This document shows, piece by piece, positions 36,287 through 45,789 of a DNA stretch of 64,000 bases (position 1 is the stretch's first letter; each line of letters opens with the position of its first letter). Both the position numbers and the translations under genes were made by a program. Source of the stretch: Pseudorhodoferax aquiterrae (lineage in GTDB: Bacteria > Pseudomonadota > Gammaproteobacteria > Burkholderiales > Burkholderiaceae_C); assembly GCF_014652235.1 (NCBI RefSeq), contig NZ_BMYK01000026.1, forward strand, positions 25,786-89,785. The letters run 5' to 3'. The notes beneath the pieces are model-generated. The model was not told where the DNA came from. It ran no database searches and worked only from the letters and a program-made list of their open reading frames with translations.

Positions 36287-38080
36287 ATGCTGGAACTGCT
36301 CACAGGCGCGTCAGAAGCCGAGAGAGAGCGCCTTCTCGTTCTGGAGGCGACCAAGCTCGTCGATTCGCCTGCGACCGAGGATTTCGACCGGATCACGCGG
36401 CTTGCTGCTGCAATGTTCAACGTTCCCACGGCGCTGATCTCCTTCATCACCCACGACCGCCAGTGGTTCAAGTCAAAGGTCGGCATGGAGGTGCCGGAGA
36501 CGGAGCGAGGGGCCGCGTTCTGCGACCACGCGATTCGTTCGTCCGATGTCCTGGTGGTGGAAGACGCCGCCAGGGACCGGCGTTTCAAATTCAACCGTCT
36601 GGTCTGTGGTCAGCCGGGCATCCGGTTCTATGCCGGCGCCCCGCTCATCACGCAGAGCGGCCATGCACTCGGCAGCCTGTGCATCATTGACACCGAACCG
36701 AGAGAGCTATCGGAGCAGGAAGCATCCCAACTCAAAGATTTGGCCGCGCTCGTCATGGTGCAGATCGAGCGGACGGTTTCCGTCGGGCGCGTCCACGAAG
36801 TCACCCATTTGCCCAATCGAGCCCAACTGCGGTCCGATCTGCAGGACTTGGCCATGGCCGGTGACCCGGGCGCACGCGCACTCGCTCTGGTGGACGTCAT
36901 GAGCAGCTCGCAGGTGCAATCGGCCTTGCTCGCGCTTGGCCTTCCTGCCCTCGAGCGCTCCGTTCGCGTCATCGGCAGCAGGCTTGGCAGCCTGCTTGGC
37001 TCGGACATCACCGTCTACCACGTCAGCGAGACCCGCTTCGCGTTCATGCTGAGCGTTGGCCAGCAGGAGGAAGCATCGACCAAGCTGGAATGGATCATGG
37101 CGCGCATGCGCGAGCCGTTCCGCTTCGATGGCGTCGCGTTCACACTGGAGGCGCGGTGCGGTGCGCTGATGTTCGATGCCAAATCGGACGGTCGCCGGGA
37201 CCTGCTGCGCATGGCAACTTCAGCCTTGGTGCAAGCGGGGGCAGAGTCCGCCGCGCTGCGCTGGTATGCGGCGGACATGGACGTCCCTCATAGACGGGCC
37301 TACGCGTTGGTCAAGATGCTTCCGGAGAGCCTGGAGAACGGCGAATTTCGATTGGTGTACCAACCCAAACTGGACGTTGCGAAGAGGCGCTTTTCCGGCG
37401 TCGAAGCGCTGCTGCGCTGGTCCCACCCCGTGATGGGCACCATCTCCCCCGCCGAATTCGTCCCGGCCATCGAAAAGACGGCCGCGATCCATCAGCTGAC
37501 GGACTGGGTGCTCGAAGCAGCGCTTGCGCAGACCGCTGAATGGCAAAGCCAAGGGCTGTTCATCACCGTCGCGGTCAACGCCTCTGCCAAGAACTTGGAG
37601 CATCCTGAGTTTGCAAGCAAGGTCCGAGAAGCATGCGATCGCCACCGCGTCGACCCGAAGTGGCTGCATATCGAATGCACCGAGAACTCAGTGCTGACGG
37701 GAAGCCGGACTTCGGACACCCTGCAAGAGATCGAGAAGTTGGGTGTGCAGATTTCCCTCGACGATTTTGGGGTCGGCTACTCGAATATCGCGTGCCTGAA
37801 CCGGCTGCCCGTATCCTTACTCAAGCTGGACCGCTCGCTGGTCGCACCCATTGCCACGGACTTCCGCGCTTGGACGCTTGCGCAGTCGCTCATCGACTTC
37901 GGTCACTGCCTAGGCTACCGGATGCTGGCCGAAGGGGTGGAAGACGCGGAGACTTACGAAATGCTCGTCCAAGCAGGATGCGACGCGATCCAGGGCTACT
38001 TCGTCTCAAGGCCCATCGAGGCGACGGACCTGTTGCCGTTTCTCCGTGCGCAGATTCCAGCTCGATTGTTGGTCAGCTGA
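36287..38080 (+). CDS. GAF-degenerate GGDEF-EAL phosphodiesterase
   Basis: The protein has 597 residues from ATG 36287 (AAAGGG in RBS position; upstream in-frame codons are not protein-like). A GAF domain (about 10-165, PTALISFITHDRQWFKSK ... FYAGAPL ... GSLCIIDTE) is followed by a GGDEF-shaped domain in which the active-site loop reads VSETRFAF, so cyclase activity is lost. A complete EAL domain ends the protein: EALLRWSHP, VNASAKNL, CTENSV, LDDFGVGYS, LKLDRS, AEGVED and IQGYFVSRP. It is predicted to be a pure c-di-GMP phosphodiesterase regulated by GAF. Confidence 0.92.
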   Translation: MLELLTGASEAERERLLVLEATKLVDSPATEDFDRITRLAAAMFNVPTALISFITHDRQWFKSKVGMEVPETERGAAFCDHAIRSSDVLVVEDAARDRRFKFNRLVCGQPGIRFYAGAPLITQSGHALGSLCIIDTEPRELSEQEASQLKDLAALVMVQIERTVSVGRVHEVTHLPNRAQLRSDLQDLAMAGDPGARALALVDVMSSSQVQSALLALGLPALERSVRVIGSRLGSLLGSDITVYHVSETRFAFMLSVGQQEEASTKLEWIMARMREPFRFDGVAFTLEARCGALMFDAKSDGRRDLLRMATSALVQAGAESAALRWYAADMDVPHRRAYALVKMLPESLENGEFRLVYQPKLDVAKRRFSGVEALLRWSHPVMGTISPAEFVPAIEKTAAIHQLTDWVLEAALAQTAEWQSQGLFITVAVNASAKNLEHPEFASKVREACDRHRVDPKWLHIECTENSVLTGSRTSDTLQEIEKLGVQISLDDFGVGYSNIACLNRLPVSLLKLDRSLVAPIATDFRAWTLAQSLIDFGHCLGYRMLAEGVEDAETYEMLVQAGCDAIQGYFVSRPIEATDLLPFLRAQIPARLLVS

Positions 38081-38219
38081 GCGGTGCCCGGCGAGGTGGC
38101 CCACGGCAGCTGCCAAGCGCGCCGACTGAGTCCGCCCTGCCGGAGAAGTTTGCGCGCAGTTTGTCGACACGTGCTCAACCACATCCGTTCGCATCTGCAA
38201 GAGCCAGCGCAGCGCATTC

Positions 38220-38396
38220 CTAAGACATCTCGTCGTCTTCGAACGCTCTGAGCCAGCCAAGCGTCCAGCTACCCTCCAGGACTTGGTGCAGCGGACTGCG
38301 TTCGGCTTTGGCAGAGTAAGGATTCGCCTGCAAGGGAACTCCCCTCGCGAACGCTTCAGCGCCTTCGCGGACGGCGGCGGCGACCACGGATTCCAT
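38220..38396 (-). CDS. RMF/CrpP-like micro-protein (58 aa)
   Basis: This is a short minus-strand ORF: ATG 38396, stop TAG at 38220. The protein has the pattern EGAEAFARG, then NPY, then LEGSWTLGWLRAFED, which resembles the ribosome modulation factor / CrpP family (E-G-x-x-A-x-x-x-G ... N-P-Y ... W-x-x-G-W). Such proteins bind ribosomes in stationary phase or modify fluoroquinolones; here only resemblance is claimed. Codon use is coding-like. The RBS is weak. A second copy of this pattern is at 62634-62858. Confidence 0.55.
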   Translation of the reverse strand: MESVVAAAVREGAEAFARGVPLQANPYSAKAERSPLHQVLEGSWTLGWLRAFEDDEMS

Positions 38397-38496
38397 GCTT
38401 CATGCTGAGCACCGCTGTGCACGGCGGGTGTAGGACTTGAAGTCGAGCCACGGACCGCCGTGTCGCATGTGGCGCAACGGCGCGCCGGGTTGAGCC

Positions 38497-38745
38497 CTAC
38501 TCGACGTCTTCGCGCGACACGAACGGCAGTTTCTGTCCCTTGGCTCGCAGCCCAAGCGCCGCCGAGTGGACGTGACGCCAGTGGTTGAAATACGCCAAGG
38601 TTGCCTCCTCAGCGCTGTGCACCGGGATGCCGGCGAGAGCGGCCAGCGCATCCAGGCTAATCGATCCAGCGTGCGACTGACCGCCCGCAGCGAACCGGAA
38701 CGCGATTCGAGGAGGGTCGAGACGGTATTCAGGATGCCAGTCCAT
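38497..38745 (-). CDS. DUF1488-like small protein
   Basis: The 82-residue soluble protein has IAFRFAAGGQ, ISLDALAALAG and AEEATLAYFNHWRHVH, which recalls the DUF1488 family of small proteins of unknown role. The C-terminus is KLPFVSREDVE. It is not clearly in an operon. Confidence 0.55.
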   Translation of the reverse strand: MDWHPEYRLDPPRIAFRFAAGGQSHAGSISLDALAALAGIPVHSAEEATLAYFNHWRHVHSAALGLRAKGQKLPFVSREDVE

Positions 38746-38861
38746 CGACGCATTGTGCCCGGCTGGGCCATTCGCTCGTCAATGCCCGCGCCTTGGCATT
38801 CAGCCGCTGTGCCGGCACAGAGCAGCTATGTCAGAACGGCTGCTTCGACGCGATCGCGCGG

Positions 38862-39077
38862 TCAAGGGCCCCCTTGAGATTCCTCCTCAAGGCGCGCCAA
38901 ATCCGAGCGAAAATTTTTGAGCGTGAGATTCATCGTCTCAAGCAACGCTCTGGCAGAACGAGCCAGTTCTCCATCAGGAGGCATTTGAGCCACCCTGTCA
39001 GATTGCTCGTCCACCAGGCGTGATGCGGTCGCTACATGACGTCGAGCGAGTTCAAGAGGCGTTTCGACTTCACGCAT
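38862..39077 (-). CDS. small helical conserved hypothetical protein
   Basis: The protein has 71 residues and is strongly helical: LELARRHVATASRLVDEQSDRV, a short linker, then SARALLETMNLTLKNFRSDLARLEEE. This two-helix pattern (H-V-x-x-x-x-x-x-V-x-x-Q ... A-x-x-L-L-x-x-x) is common in small hypothetical proteins of proteobacteria. The gene sits alone, with a weak GGAA RBS. Confidence 0.6.
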   Translation of the reverse strand: MREVETPLELARRHVATASRLVDEQSDRVAQMPPDGELARSARALLETMNLTLKNFRSDLARLEEESQGGP

Positions 39078-39554
39078 GCTTGTTCCAAACGTATTCGTCT
39101 GCCGGAGTATGCGCTCGGCGCGGCGGCTGATAAGACGCTTGCATTTTCATCGCGCGGACGCGATTCGTCGACCCTGCTTCAGTGCGTCGGCAATCTGTGC
39201 CGACAGGCGTCCAAGATCAGCATGCTGCTACGTCCGCTTGGATTTGCCGACCGCAAAGTCAGGGACAGAGACGCAATTGTGAGCACGCACGCTTTTGGAC
39301 CAAGGCTTATTCGCGCGCTCATAGACATCCCTGGGCAAGCCGAGCGAGTCGTCAACCGGGAGGTGAGAGCCGATGATCCTGCGAACTGGGGCGCCGGGGA
39401 GCGTGGATCTGGGGCGAACAGTCGTGCCGTGGCACTGCGCTTGCCGCGTCAGGCTTGCAAAGCGAAGTTGTTCCACCTTTTGGTGGACACGCGCCCCCAT
39501 CGGTGTTCCGAAACGTGTTGTAAATGCTGTTTGGACGACCTCGAAGGAGCGGTG
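39078..39554. other. no supported gene
   Basis: About 475 bp. Several overlapping frames are open on both strands, as expected for GC-rich DNA, but none has an RBS and protein-like composition. A GAAGGAG RBS at the right edge belongs to the frameshifted ORF at 39555. Confidence 0.4.
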
Positions 39555-39853
39555 ATGTCAGATTCGCCAAGCGATCGGGAGGATCAAATCCTTCGCCTCT
39601 GCTTGATCGTTGCCAGCGACGAAGTCGGCGCGGCATTCGACGAACGCGAAGCAATGTCTTTCGTTTGGCGGCCATCGTCATCGAGCCAAAGCATGCAGCA
39701 GCATCCGGTCGTCTTCGGGCGGCAGCAACACGCTGGTTCGAGGCTCGATCCGTTCAGCCCCTGACCGTCGATGAGATCGTCAAGCGCGGTCGGATCCGCG
39801 GCCTTGCCTGGTTGCAGGACGAGTTGCTACGCAGGCTGGGCCCAAAAACCTGA
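39555..39853 (+). pseudogene. small hypothetical gene, candidate frameshift
   Basis: A strong RBS (GAAGGAGCGGTG) precedes ATG 39555. The first ~35 codons (start MSDSPSDREDQILRLC) are coding-like, then around 39660 coding character moves to another frame that continues RLAAIVIEPKHAAASGRL and ends LLRRLGPKT at 39853. One missing or extra base would give a single ~99-residue protein. I do not recognise it. A sequencing error is an alternative. Confidence 0.45.
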
Positions 39854-40231
39854 ATCGGCGCGCGGGAGGCCGTGTGCTTTGATGCGATGAAGAGCGGCGA
39901 GATGGCGTCCTCTCAAGCGCGCTGTCTCGCTTCGTCCCTCGTGGCGTCGACGACGGGCGCATGGACATCAGACTTCTTCCACCACGCGCGAGGCGATCCG
40001 TGTCGAGGGCTTGCCTGCAGGATCTTCCTTGCACAGCGATCCGCAGCCCAAAAGATGCTCGAGCGAACCTCGCAGGCTGGCGGTTAGCGACAGGTCAAGT
40101 GACTGGTGGCCGAGTGGCGACCAGTTCGATCTCGGCAGGCAGGAGGGACCGCCTTCCATCCAGCCATGGCTTCCCCACGAAGGGCCAAGTGCTTCGAAGG
40201 GCGCCGCCCGAGGGCGACGCCAGCCTCAACG
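39854..40231. other. no supported gene
   Basis: About 380 bp between the frameshifted ORF and the 3' end of the lipoprotein gene. Nothing recognisable: no hairpin with T-tract, no ORF with an RBS. Confidence 0.4.
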
Positions 40232-42085
40232 CTACTGTCCTTCGATCCGCCAGAAGGTGATGTATTCACGCCCGTCGGAAGCGATCCGCTCTGCTCGAAG
40301 TTCGCGGACCGCGATGGCCGCCCCCGGGGGTGGAGCTGGCAGATTGATCGTGGTTGTGTAGGAGCCGTTGGAGGGCGCTTGGTCTTCGGTTTCCACGCGG
40401 GTGTCCTGGCCGTTGGTGTAGCCCAGGTAACCGTATACCCATGCCAGGCCTTGGGGGTCAAGGTTCGACAGGCTGACCGTGAGGTCGCCGCCGTTGAAAG
40501 CCAAAAACTGTGCGAACGTCGGCGCAACGATGGTGGCGAACTGCGCGCCGTTCAATTCATCGCCAGCAAGGGGGCGCAGCGGGACGAAGTCGGTCAGCAC
40601 CGCACCGACCTGGGCGCCGCCGGAGTCGTAGGCGGTGATGGTGTACTCGGCGTTAGACGGCAGCGCCTTGATCTCCGCATCGGTGAGCGTGCCGCCGCCG
40701 CAGGTCGATGCCATCGTGCGGTAGTTGTTGTTCGTCGTCTCGGGTGTCACAAAGAAGCCGCCCAGCTCGCCGCGGTTCAGCCTCGCACCTTCCCCCAAAC
40801 CGGGTCCACGAACGATCACGTGGTCGACGGTGCTGGTGTTGGACACATCTGGGTCCTCGATCAGCATGGTCAAACCGCTTTGCTTGCAGTTGCTCGGCTG
40901 AACGTTGCCCTGCACCGTGTTCAGGTAACTGTTGCTTCCCATCAGAGCAAAAATCTCCACATCGAACGTGCGCTGGTCCCCATGCAGCTTCCAGGCGCCG
41001 TCGTCTTTGACGACTTGCCAGTGCTTTTCGAACGACAGGCGAGCGCCGTTGGCTCCGAGGATGAGGAAGCTGATCCGCGCGAGCGGCCGTTGCGGGTTGG
41101 TGGTGTAGTCGATCGAGCGGATGGTGACGTCGGTGAAGCGCGAGCCGATCAGGGGTTTGAAACTCACCAGCAAATTCAGCGCATCGTCGGCTCGACGGTC
41201 CCGGTACAAGAAATCCGAAGACACGTAGGTCTTCAGCGCGCTGACAGAGGGGGCGGTCGTCGCGAACTGGTTGGAGAACGTCAACAGCAGCTGGCGGATC
41301 TGATCGATGTCCGATGGGCTGGTGGCAAGACCGGTGGTGTTGTCCATGGTGGCGGCACCTGCCTCCTGAGCAGCCCGTGTGGCGAGGTTGTCCTGGATCT
41401 GCTGCCGCGTGACGACGTTGGTGATCGTCGCGACCCCCGCGTTGTAATCGACACGCAGCACGTCGATCGCCCTGTCGATCTGGCTTTGCAGGGGCGTGAA
41501 TTGCGTGCGCAGCAGGTCGATCGTGGTTTCCACGCCCATGGCTTGCAGCACCGGTAGCAGCCGCTCTTTCAGCTTGGACACCTCTTCGGTGAGCGCCGCA
41601 GCGGTCAGGGTCGAGAAGTTCGGGGCGTCGAAGTAGTTTCGCGCGACCTGGCCTGCGATGTTCGACACGACCAAATCGGTCAGGGGGGTGATGTTGATGA
41701 CGTTGCCGATGTCGGCCTGCGTGGCGGCCGAGTGGACCACGTACTCGCGACCTCCTGCGAAACCGTCCGCGCGGAAAACGAACGGCGCCGTCATCCCGGC
41801 AACGTCGATGCTGTAGATGCCGTTGGCACCGGCCCCCAGCTGGGTCGACCGGGTGGCACCGGCTGCGTCCTTGACCGTGACCGTGCCAACAAGCGGCAGG
41901 CCCGCTGCCGCGGTCCCAGTGATGACGGTGCCGTTGCCGCCCGAACCACCGCCGGAGCCTCCCCCTGTTCCGCCACCCGTGCCACCGCCTGATGGGGGAG
42001 GGGTTGGAGAGTCATCGCCTCCGCCGCCGCACGCTGCCAGGACGACTGCTGCGCACAGCGCCGCAAGGAAGTTTCTTGAGTTCAT
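40232..42085 (-). CDS. large lipoprotein with Gly-rich linker, function unknown
   Basis: The protein has 617 residues from ATG 42085. The signal peptide NFLAALCAAVVLAAC ends in a lipobox (LAAC), so the mature protein is lipidated. A Gly/Ser/Pro linker (residues 20-50) leads to a small beta domain (GTAAAGLPLVGTVTVKDAAG), a helical middle and a beta-rich C-terminal half ending FWRIEGQ. It is a probable envelope lipoprotein; no enzyme signature was recognised. It is monocistronic, with divergent small genes upstream. Confidence 0.85.
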   Translation of the reverse strand: MNSRNFLAALCAAVVLAACGGGGDDSPTPPPSGGGTGGGTGGGSGGGSGGNGTVITGTAAAGLPLVGTVTVKDAAGATRSTQLGAGANGIYSIDVAGMTAPFVFRADGFAGGREYVVHSAATQADIGNVINITPLTDLVVSNIAGQVARNYFDAPNFSTLTAAALTEEVSKLKERLLPVLQAMGVETTIDLLRTQFTPLQSQIDRAIDVLRVDYNAGVATITNVVTRQQIQDNLATRAAQEAGAATMDNTTGLATSPSDIDQIRQLLLTFSNQFATTAPSVSALKTYVSSDFLYRDRRADDALNLLVSFKPLIGSRFTDVTIRSIDYTTNPQRPLARISFLILGANGARLSFEKHWQVVKDDGAWKLHGDQRTFDVEIFALMGSNSYLNTVQGNVQPSNCKQSGLTMLIEDPDVSNTSTVDHVIVRGPGLGEGARLNRGELGGFFVTPETTNNNYRTMASTCGGGTLTDAEIKALPSNAEYTITAYDSGGAQVGAVLTDFVPLRPLAGDELNGAQFATIVAPTFAQFLAFNGGDLTVSLSNLDPQGLAWVYGYLGYTNGQDTRVETEDQAPSNGSYTTTINLPAPPPGAAIAVRELRAERIASDGREYITFWRIEGQ

Positions 42086-42464
42086 GGTTACCACTCGGTT
42101 TTGATGCTTGGATGTCACAGCCGAAGCTCGTCCGGTGCGCGGAGGAGCGTCAGCGCTGGAATGACCAGGTCTCGCCATCGCCAAGCTCCACGGAACGAGG
42201 TTCGTGATGTCCTGGTGATGCGGGGCCAGCACGCAGGAACGTTCATCTCGCTTCCGCCCCTCTGGCGAACGGCTGAGCATCTGGTCGGCGAGCCGCGGTT
42301 CGCCGGGCAGCATCATTTGCAAGGTAACGCCAAACGTCATCCTCCAAATGCAGGAGGTGGCTGATGGGCAACCGCGGCAAAAAGCGCGAGCGTCAATACG
42401 TCGGGACGCGTTCGCGGGGGCTTCGCTGACAATCCATCATCGACACCGTTTCCAAGCTTGGGTC
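42086..42464. other. intergenic, promoter region
   Basis: About 380 bp between the divergent lipoprotein gene and a small plus-strand gene. No ORF of protein-like quality was seen. It must carry the lipoprotein promoter; no motif was assigned. Confidence 0.4.
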
Positions 42465-42665
42465 ATGGACCAGAGCGTCATCGAGCGATGGGAAGCTGCT
42501 GCGCGCCGCGCCGACGAGTTGTGCGGCCTGACGCAAACTTACGTAGCGGCAGGTCGCATCGTCCCGCATCGGCTGATGGATGAGGTCGAAGCCGCGCAGG
42601 AAGATCCATTCCTTCAGTTGCTGAGTCTTTCGCGGTCACAGCGCCCAGGCGGTTCTTTCCATTGA
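42465..42665 (+). CDS. small hypothetical protein
   Basis: The 66-residue soluble protein (start MDQSVIERWEAAARRADELC) is helical with coding-like codon choice. It has no strong RBS and no recognised family. It converges on the Aer-like receptor gene. Confidence 0.45.
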   Translation: MDQSVIERWEAAARRADELCGLTQTYVAAGRIVPHRLMDEVEAAQEDPFLQLLSLSRSQRPGGSFH

Positions 42666-42730
42666 ACTTCCGGCGCGACCGAAGCGGCGGTCGAGGTCAA
42701 GCGTTGAAACTTGGCTCAACCCGTGGGCCA

Positions 42731-44365
42731 TCAAACCCACTTCTCGACGGCGTCCCCGACCTGTTTCGACGCGCGTCGAAGCTCGACCGCATCGACCTCC
42801 GACAAAGACTGCTCGCCGCGCACTAGCCGAAACAGGCGCATGGAATCGCTGACGCCTTGGGCGCGGCCCTGGAGCGACTGCGCCGCCGCGGCAAGCTGCT
42901 CGACCAAAGCGGCGTTCTGCTGCGTGATGCCGTCGATCTGGTTCACGCCTTCGTTGATCTGTGCGATGCCTTGCTGCTGCTCGCGCGCGGCGCTGCTGAT
43001 CTCGTCCAGAGCGGTACGCACTTTGGCGACCGAGGACAGCGCCTGCTCCATCCGCTCCCGTGCTTCGGTCGTGCGATTGGAGCCTTGCTCAACGCGTGAG
43101 GCCGATTCGACGATGAGTTCGCGGATCTCGCGCGCCGCGCCGGAGCTGCGTTGGGCGAGTGCCCGGACTTCGGAAGCCACCACCGCGAATCCCCGGCCGC
43201 TCTCCCCTGCACGCGCAGCCTCCACCGCTGCATTGAGGGCAAGGATGTTGGTCTGGAAGGCCACGCCTTCGATCAACTGGACTATCTCGCCAATCTGCTT
43301 GGAAGACTGGGTGATGCGCTCCATGGTCTCCGCAGCGGCGAGCACAGCGGCATTGCTGCTTTCGGTGACCTCGGCGGTAGCGTGCGCCAGCTCGGCACCG
43401 CGCATCGCCGACGTGGCGCTTTGTTGCACCGTCCCGTTGATTTCGTCCATCGACGCAGCGGTTTGCTGCAGGCTGCTGGCCTGCGACTCCGTCCGGGCTG
43501 ACAGGTCGTGGTTGCCGGCCGCTATCTCGCCGACCGCGTCGCCCAGTTGCCTTACCTCGGAGCGTACGTCGGCCACCACCGTTCGCAAGTTGACCGACAT
43601 CTGCATGAGCGCTCGCTGCAGCCGGCCGATGTCGCCGGAGGCGTCGGTGGCCACACGGTGAGACAGATCCCCGGAAGCCAGCCTGTTGGCGTCCGAGACC
43701 AATCCTTTCAGAGGTGCCACCATCAGTCGGCGCACACCCCAAACCGCCGCAACGGTCGTGACTGCGGCCACCCCCAGCACTGCGGCATCGGGCAAACCGG
43801 CCCAGGCGGCCAAGACGATGGCAGCCGACGCGGTGAGCTGCAGGGCAAGCAGTTTGCCGTGCGTTTGCGGTTGCAGCGTCTGTCCCAGGCGGCCCCAAAG
43901 GTCCCGGCGGCGCACCTCCCCGCGGTGCAGCACATGGCGCAGGTTTCCGCTGGCAGCTTGCTCGCGCATGCTCGCGTACAAGCGCTCCGCTGCCTCCACC
44001 GCTTCGCGGGCCGGATAGGTTCGCACCGAAAGGAAACCCGTGATGCGGTCCCCATCCATCATCGGAGTGGCGTTCGCCTGCACCCAGTAGTGATCACCAT
44101 TTTTGCGCCGGTTCTTGACGTAGCCGCTCCAAGGCGAGCCGCTTTGAATGGTGTTCCAGAGATCGCGAAACGCCTCTGCCGGCATGTCGGGGTGGCGCAC
44201 GAGGTTGTGCGGCTGGCCCAACAATTCTTCGCGTGTGAACCCGCTGACTTCGATGAAGGCTGGGTTGCAGTAGGTGATGCGTCCTTTGAGATCCGTGACC
44301 GACACCAAGGTCTGGTCCGCAGGAAATTGGTATTCCCGGCCGCTGACGGGCTGGTTGTTGCGCAT
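42731..44365 (-). CDS. Aer-like PAS chemoreceptor (MCP)
   Basis: The protein has 544 residues from ATG 44365 (RBS GGGAAG). An N-terminal PAS domain (about 18-110; [40 protein letters not shown]) resembles the FAD-binding PAS of Aer energy-taxis receptors. There is no periplasmic sensor: two closely spaced hydrophobic helices (about 170-215) anchor it. HAMP and the MCP domain follow ([20 protein letters not shown] near residue 375). A redox/energy taxis role is likely by family. There is no docking tail. Confidence 0.93.
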   Translation of the reverse strand: MRNNQPVSGREYQFPADQTLVSVTDLKGRITYCNPAFIEVSGFTREELLGQPHNLVRHPDMPAEAFRDLWNTIQSGSPWSGYVKNRRKNGDHYWVQANATPMMDGDRITGFLSVRTYPAREAVEAAERLYASMREQAASGNLRHVLHRGEVRRRDLWGRLGQTLQPQTHGKLLALQLTASAAIVLAAWAGLPDAAVLGVAAVTTVAAVWGVRRLMVAPLKGLVSDANRLASGDLSHRVATDASGDIGRLQRALMQMSVNLRTVVADVRSEVRQLGDAVGEIAAGNHDLSARTESQASSLQQTAASMDEINGTVQQSATSAMRGAELAHATAEVTESSNAAVLAAAETMERITQSSKQIGEIVQLIEGVAFQTNILALNAAVEAARAGESGRGFAVVASEVRALAQRSSGAAREIRELIVESASRVEQGSNRTTEARERMEQALSSVAKVRTALDEISSAAREQQQGIAQINEGVNQIDGITQQNAALVEQLAAAAQSLQGRAQGVSDSMRLFRLVRGEQSLSEVDAVELRRASKQVGDAVEKWV

Positions 44366-45426
44366 GGTGCTTCCCACTTGGAGTGCGGTCGGCCCAGTCT
44401 AGTCACAGAGCTGACGAACAAAGCTGCACAAACGCTGGGAATATGCACGGATTGACGGCCATGACCCTCTCGTGCCTGCCAGCACGCGTGACCGAAGCGG
44501 GTTTAGGCGGTCTGGTGTGGCGAAAGACCCGACCCAGAGCGGCAGTGCGCATCTCCTCGCCTTCCTGGACAGCAGGGCATCCGCCTGACAGGCGGGAAGC
44601 CGTTCGGGGAGACTTCCGCCATGGTTTCTGCGCGTGCAGGTCGCTATGCCGGGGACGCAGCAAGAGTCCGGACCCGACTCTCGCGACGCCCTGAACGCCG
44701 CCTCTACCGCCACGGCGGCGACGAGTTGCTGCAAGAGCACGTGGCAGAAGACCTCTGCAAATTGTGGCGGCTGGCTGCCGAGTCCAGCCATTGCCGCGCA
44801 AGCGCACCTTTGCCCTCGTACCGCTTCCCTGCCGTCGGACATAGCACCAACGGATGGAAAAAAGGCACCGCGAATGGCGTTGCCGGGCGCCGACGGGCAA
44901 AGGTCGCGACGTCGGCGCAGCGTTGCGCCAGCGCAACTTCGAGCAGCTGAAGTCCCGAGGCAGCGTGCCGCTGCATGGCGTCCAAGGTCGCCTGCTTCAT
45001 CTCGGACATGGTGCCAGCAGCGTCAGCCGGCCGGCGCACTCGTTGGCGAAACGTCCGAGGCGACGCTGACCGCGTCTTTCGCATCAAGAGGTGAAGATCG
45101 CTCGCCCAGCCGACTTTTACTTCGATTTCACGGTTTGGCCTCGATGCTGGTCCTTCGACAGCTGTATGGCTGAACCGAGAAAAGCCACGGCAAGCCGAGG
45201 CTTGATGCGCCAAGACCGCAGTCGCGACAAGCGGAACTCGCATCGTCGTCAAGAGAATGTAGGAATAATCCTACAAACTGAGGCCATCCTATTTGCCTCC
45301 TGTCCCCGTCAGGCGTCGCGGCAGACACAACGATGAGACGCTGCATTTCGCCAGCGGGCGTAGAAGCCGGAGGTTGCTGTCATCGGACGACCTAGCCACC
45401 GCGTTACCGCGCGGGGACACGTCGAA
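44366..45426. other. 1-kb stretch without a clear gene; possible phasin-like remnant
   Basis: Both strands have overlapping open frames but none is convincing. On the minus strand, 45009 downwards reads MSEMKQATLDAMQRHAASG and LLEVALAQRCADVATFARR, which faintly resembles phasin-type helices, then coding character is lost, so it may be a decayed gene. An AT-rich patch (45255-45300) precedes the plus-strand genes that follow. Confidence 0.35.
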
Positions 45427-45762
45427 ATGGATGAATACTTGGTACCGCCGTATTCGGCATTGTTGGCGCAACGCCTTTTATCCGCCGGGGTGGACGATGC
45501 TGCGTTCACGCTCTTGCTGACAGGGGGCGCGCTGCCCTGCAAGGGATCCATTCGTCAATACATCGCGTATTGCAGCGATGCCCCTGTGAATCTTTTTGCC
45601 GGGGCATCCGCTCACGTCAACGTGGCCAAACGGATGGAACTCGTGCTCAAACTCATCGACGTGAGCGGTCTGGGTCCGCAGGATGCGCGCTCGATCGAAT
45701 TGCTCATTCAGGTCGCGCTTCTAAAATTTCCCGTTCGCCCTGAGCAACGCAACCCTGATTGA
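45427..45762 (+). CDS. hypothetical protein
   Basis: The 111-residue soluble protein (start MDEYLVPPYSALLAQRLLSA) has helical segments MELVLKLIDVSGLG and ARSIELLIQVALLKF. No family was recognised. It ends 27 bp before the GTG start of the next cyclase gene, so it may be co-transcribed with it. There is no strong RBS. Confidence 0.5.
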   Translation: MDEYLVPPYSALLAQRLLSAGVDDAAFTLLLTGGALPCKGSIRQYIAYCSDAPVNLFAGASAHVNVAKRMELVLKLIDVSGLGPQDARSIELLIQVALLKFPVRPEQRNPD

Positions 45763-45789
45763 GAGCTGCGTGCTGTCGCGTCGAGGTTC

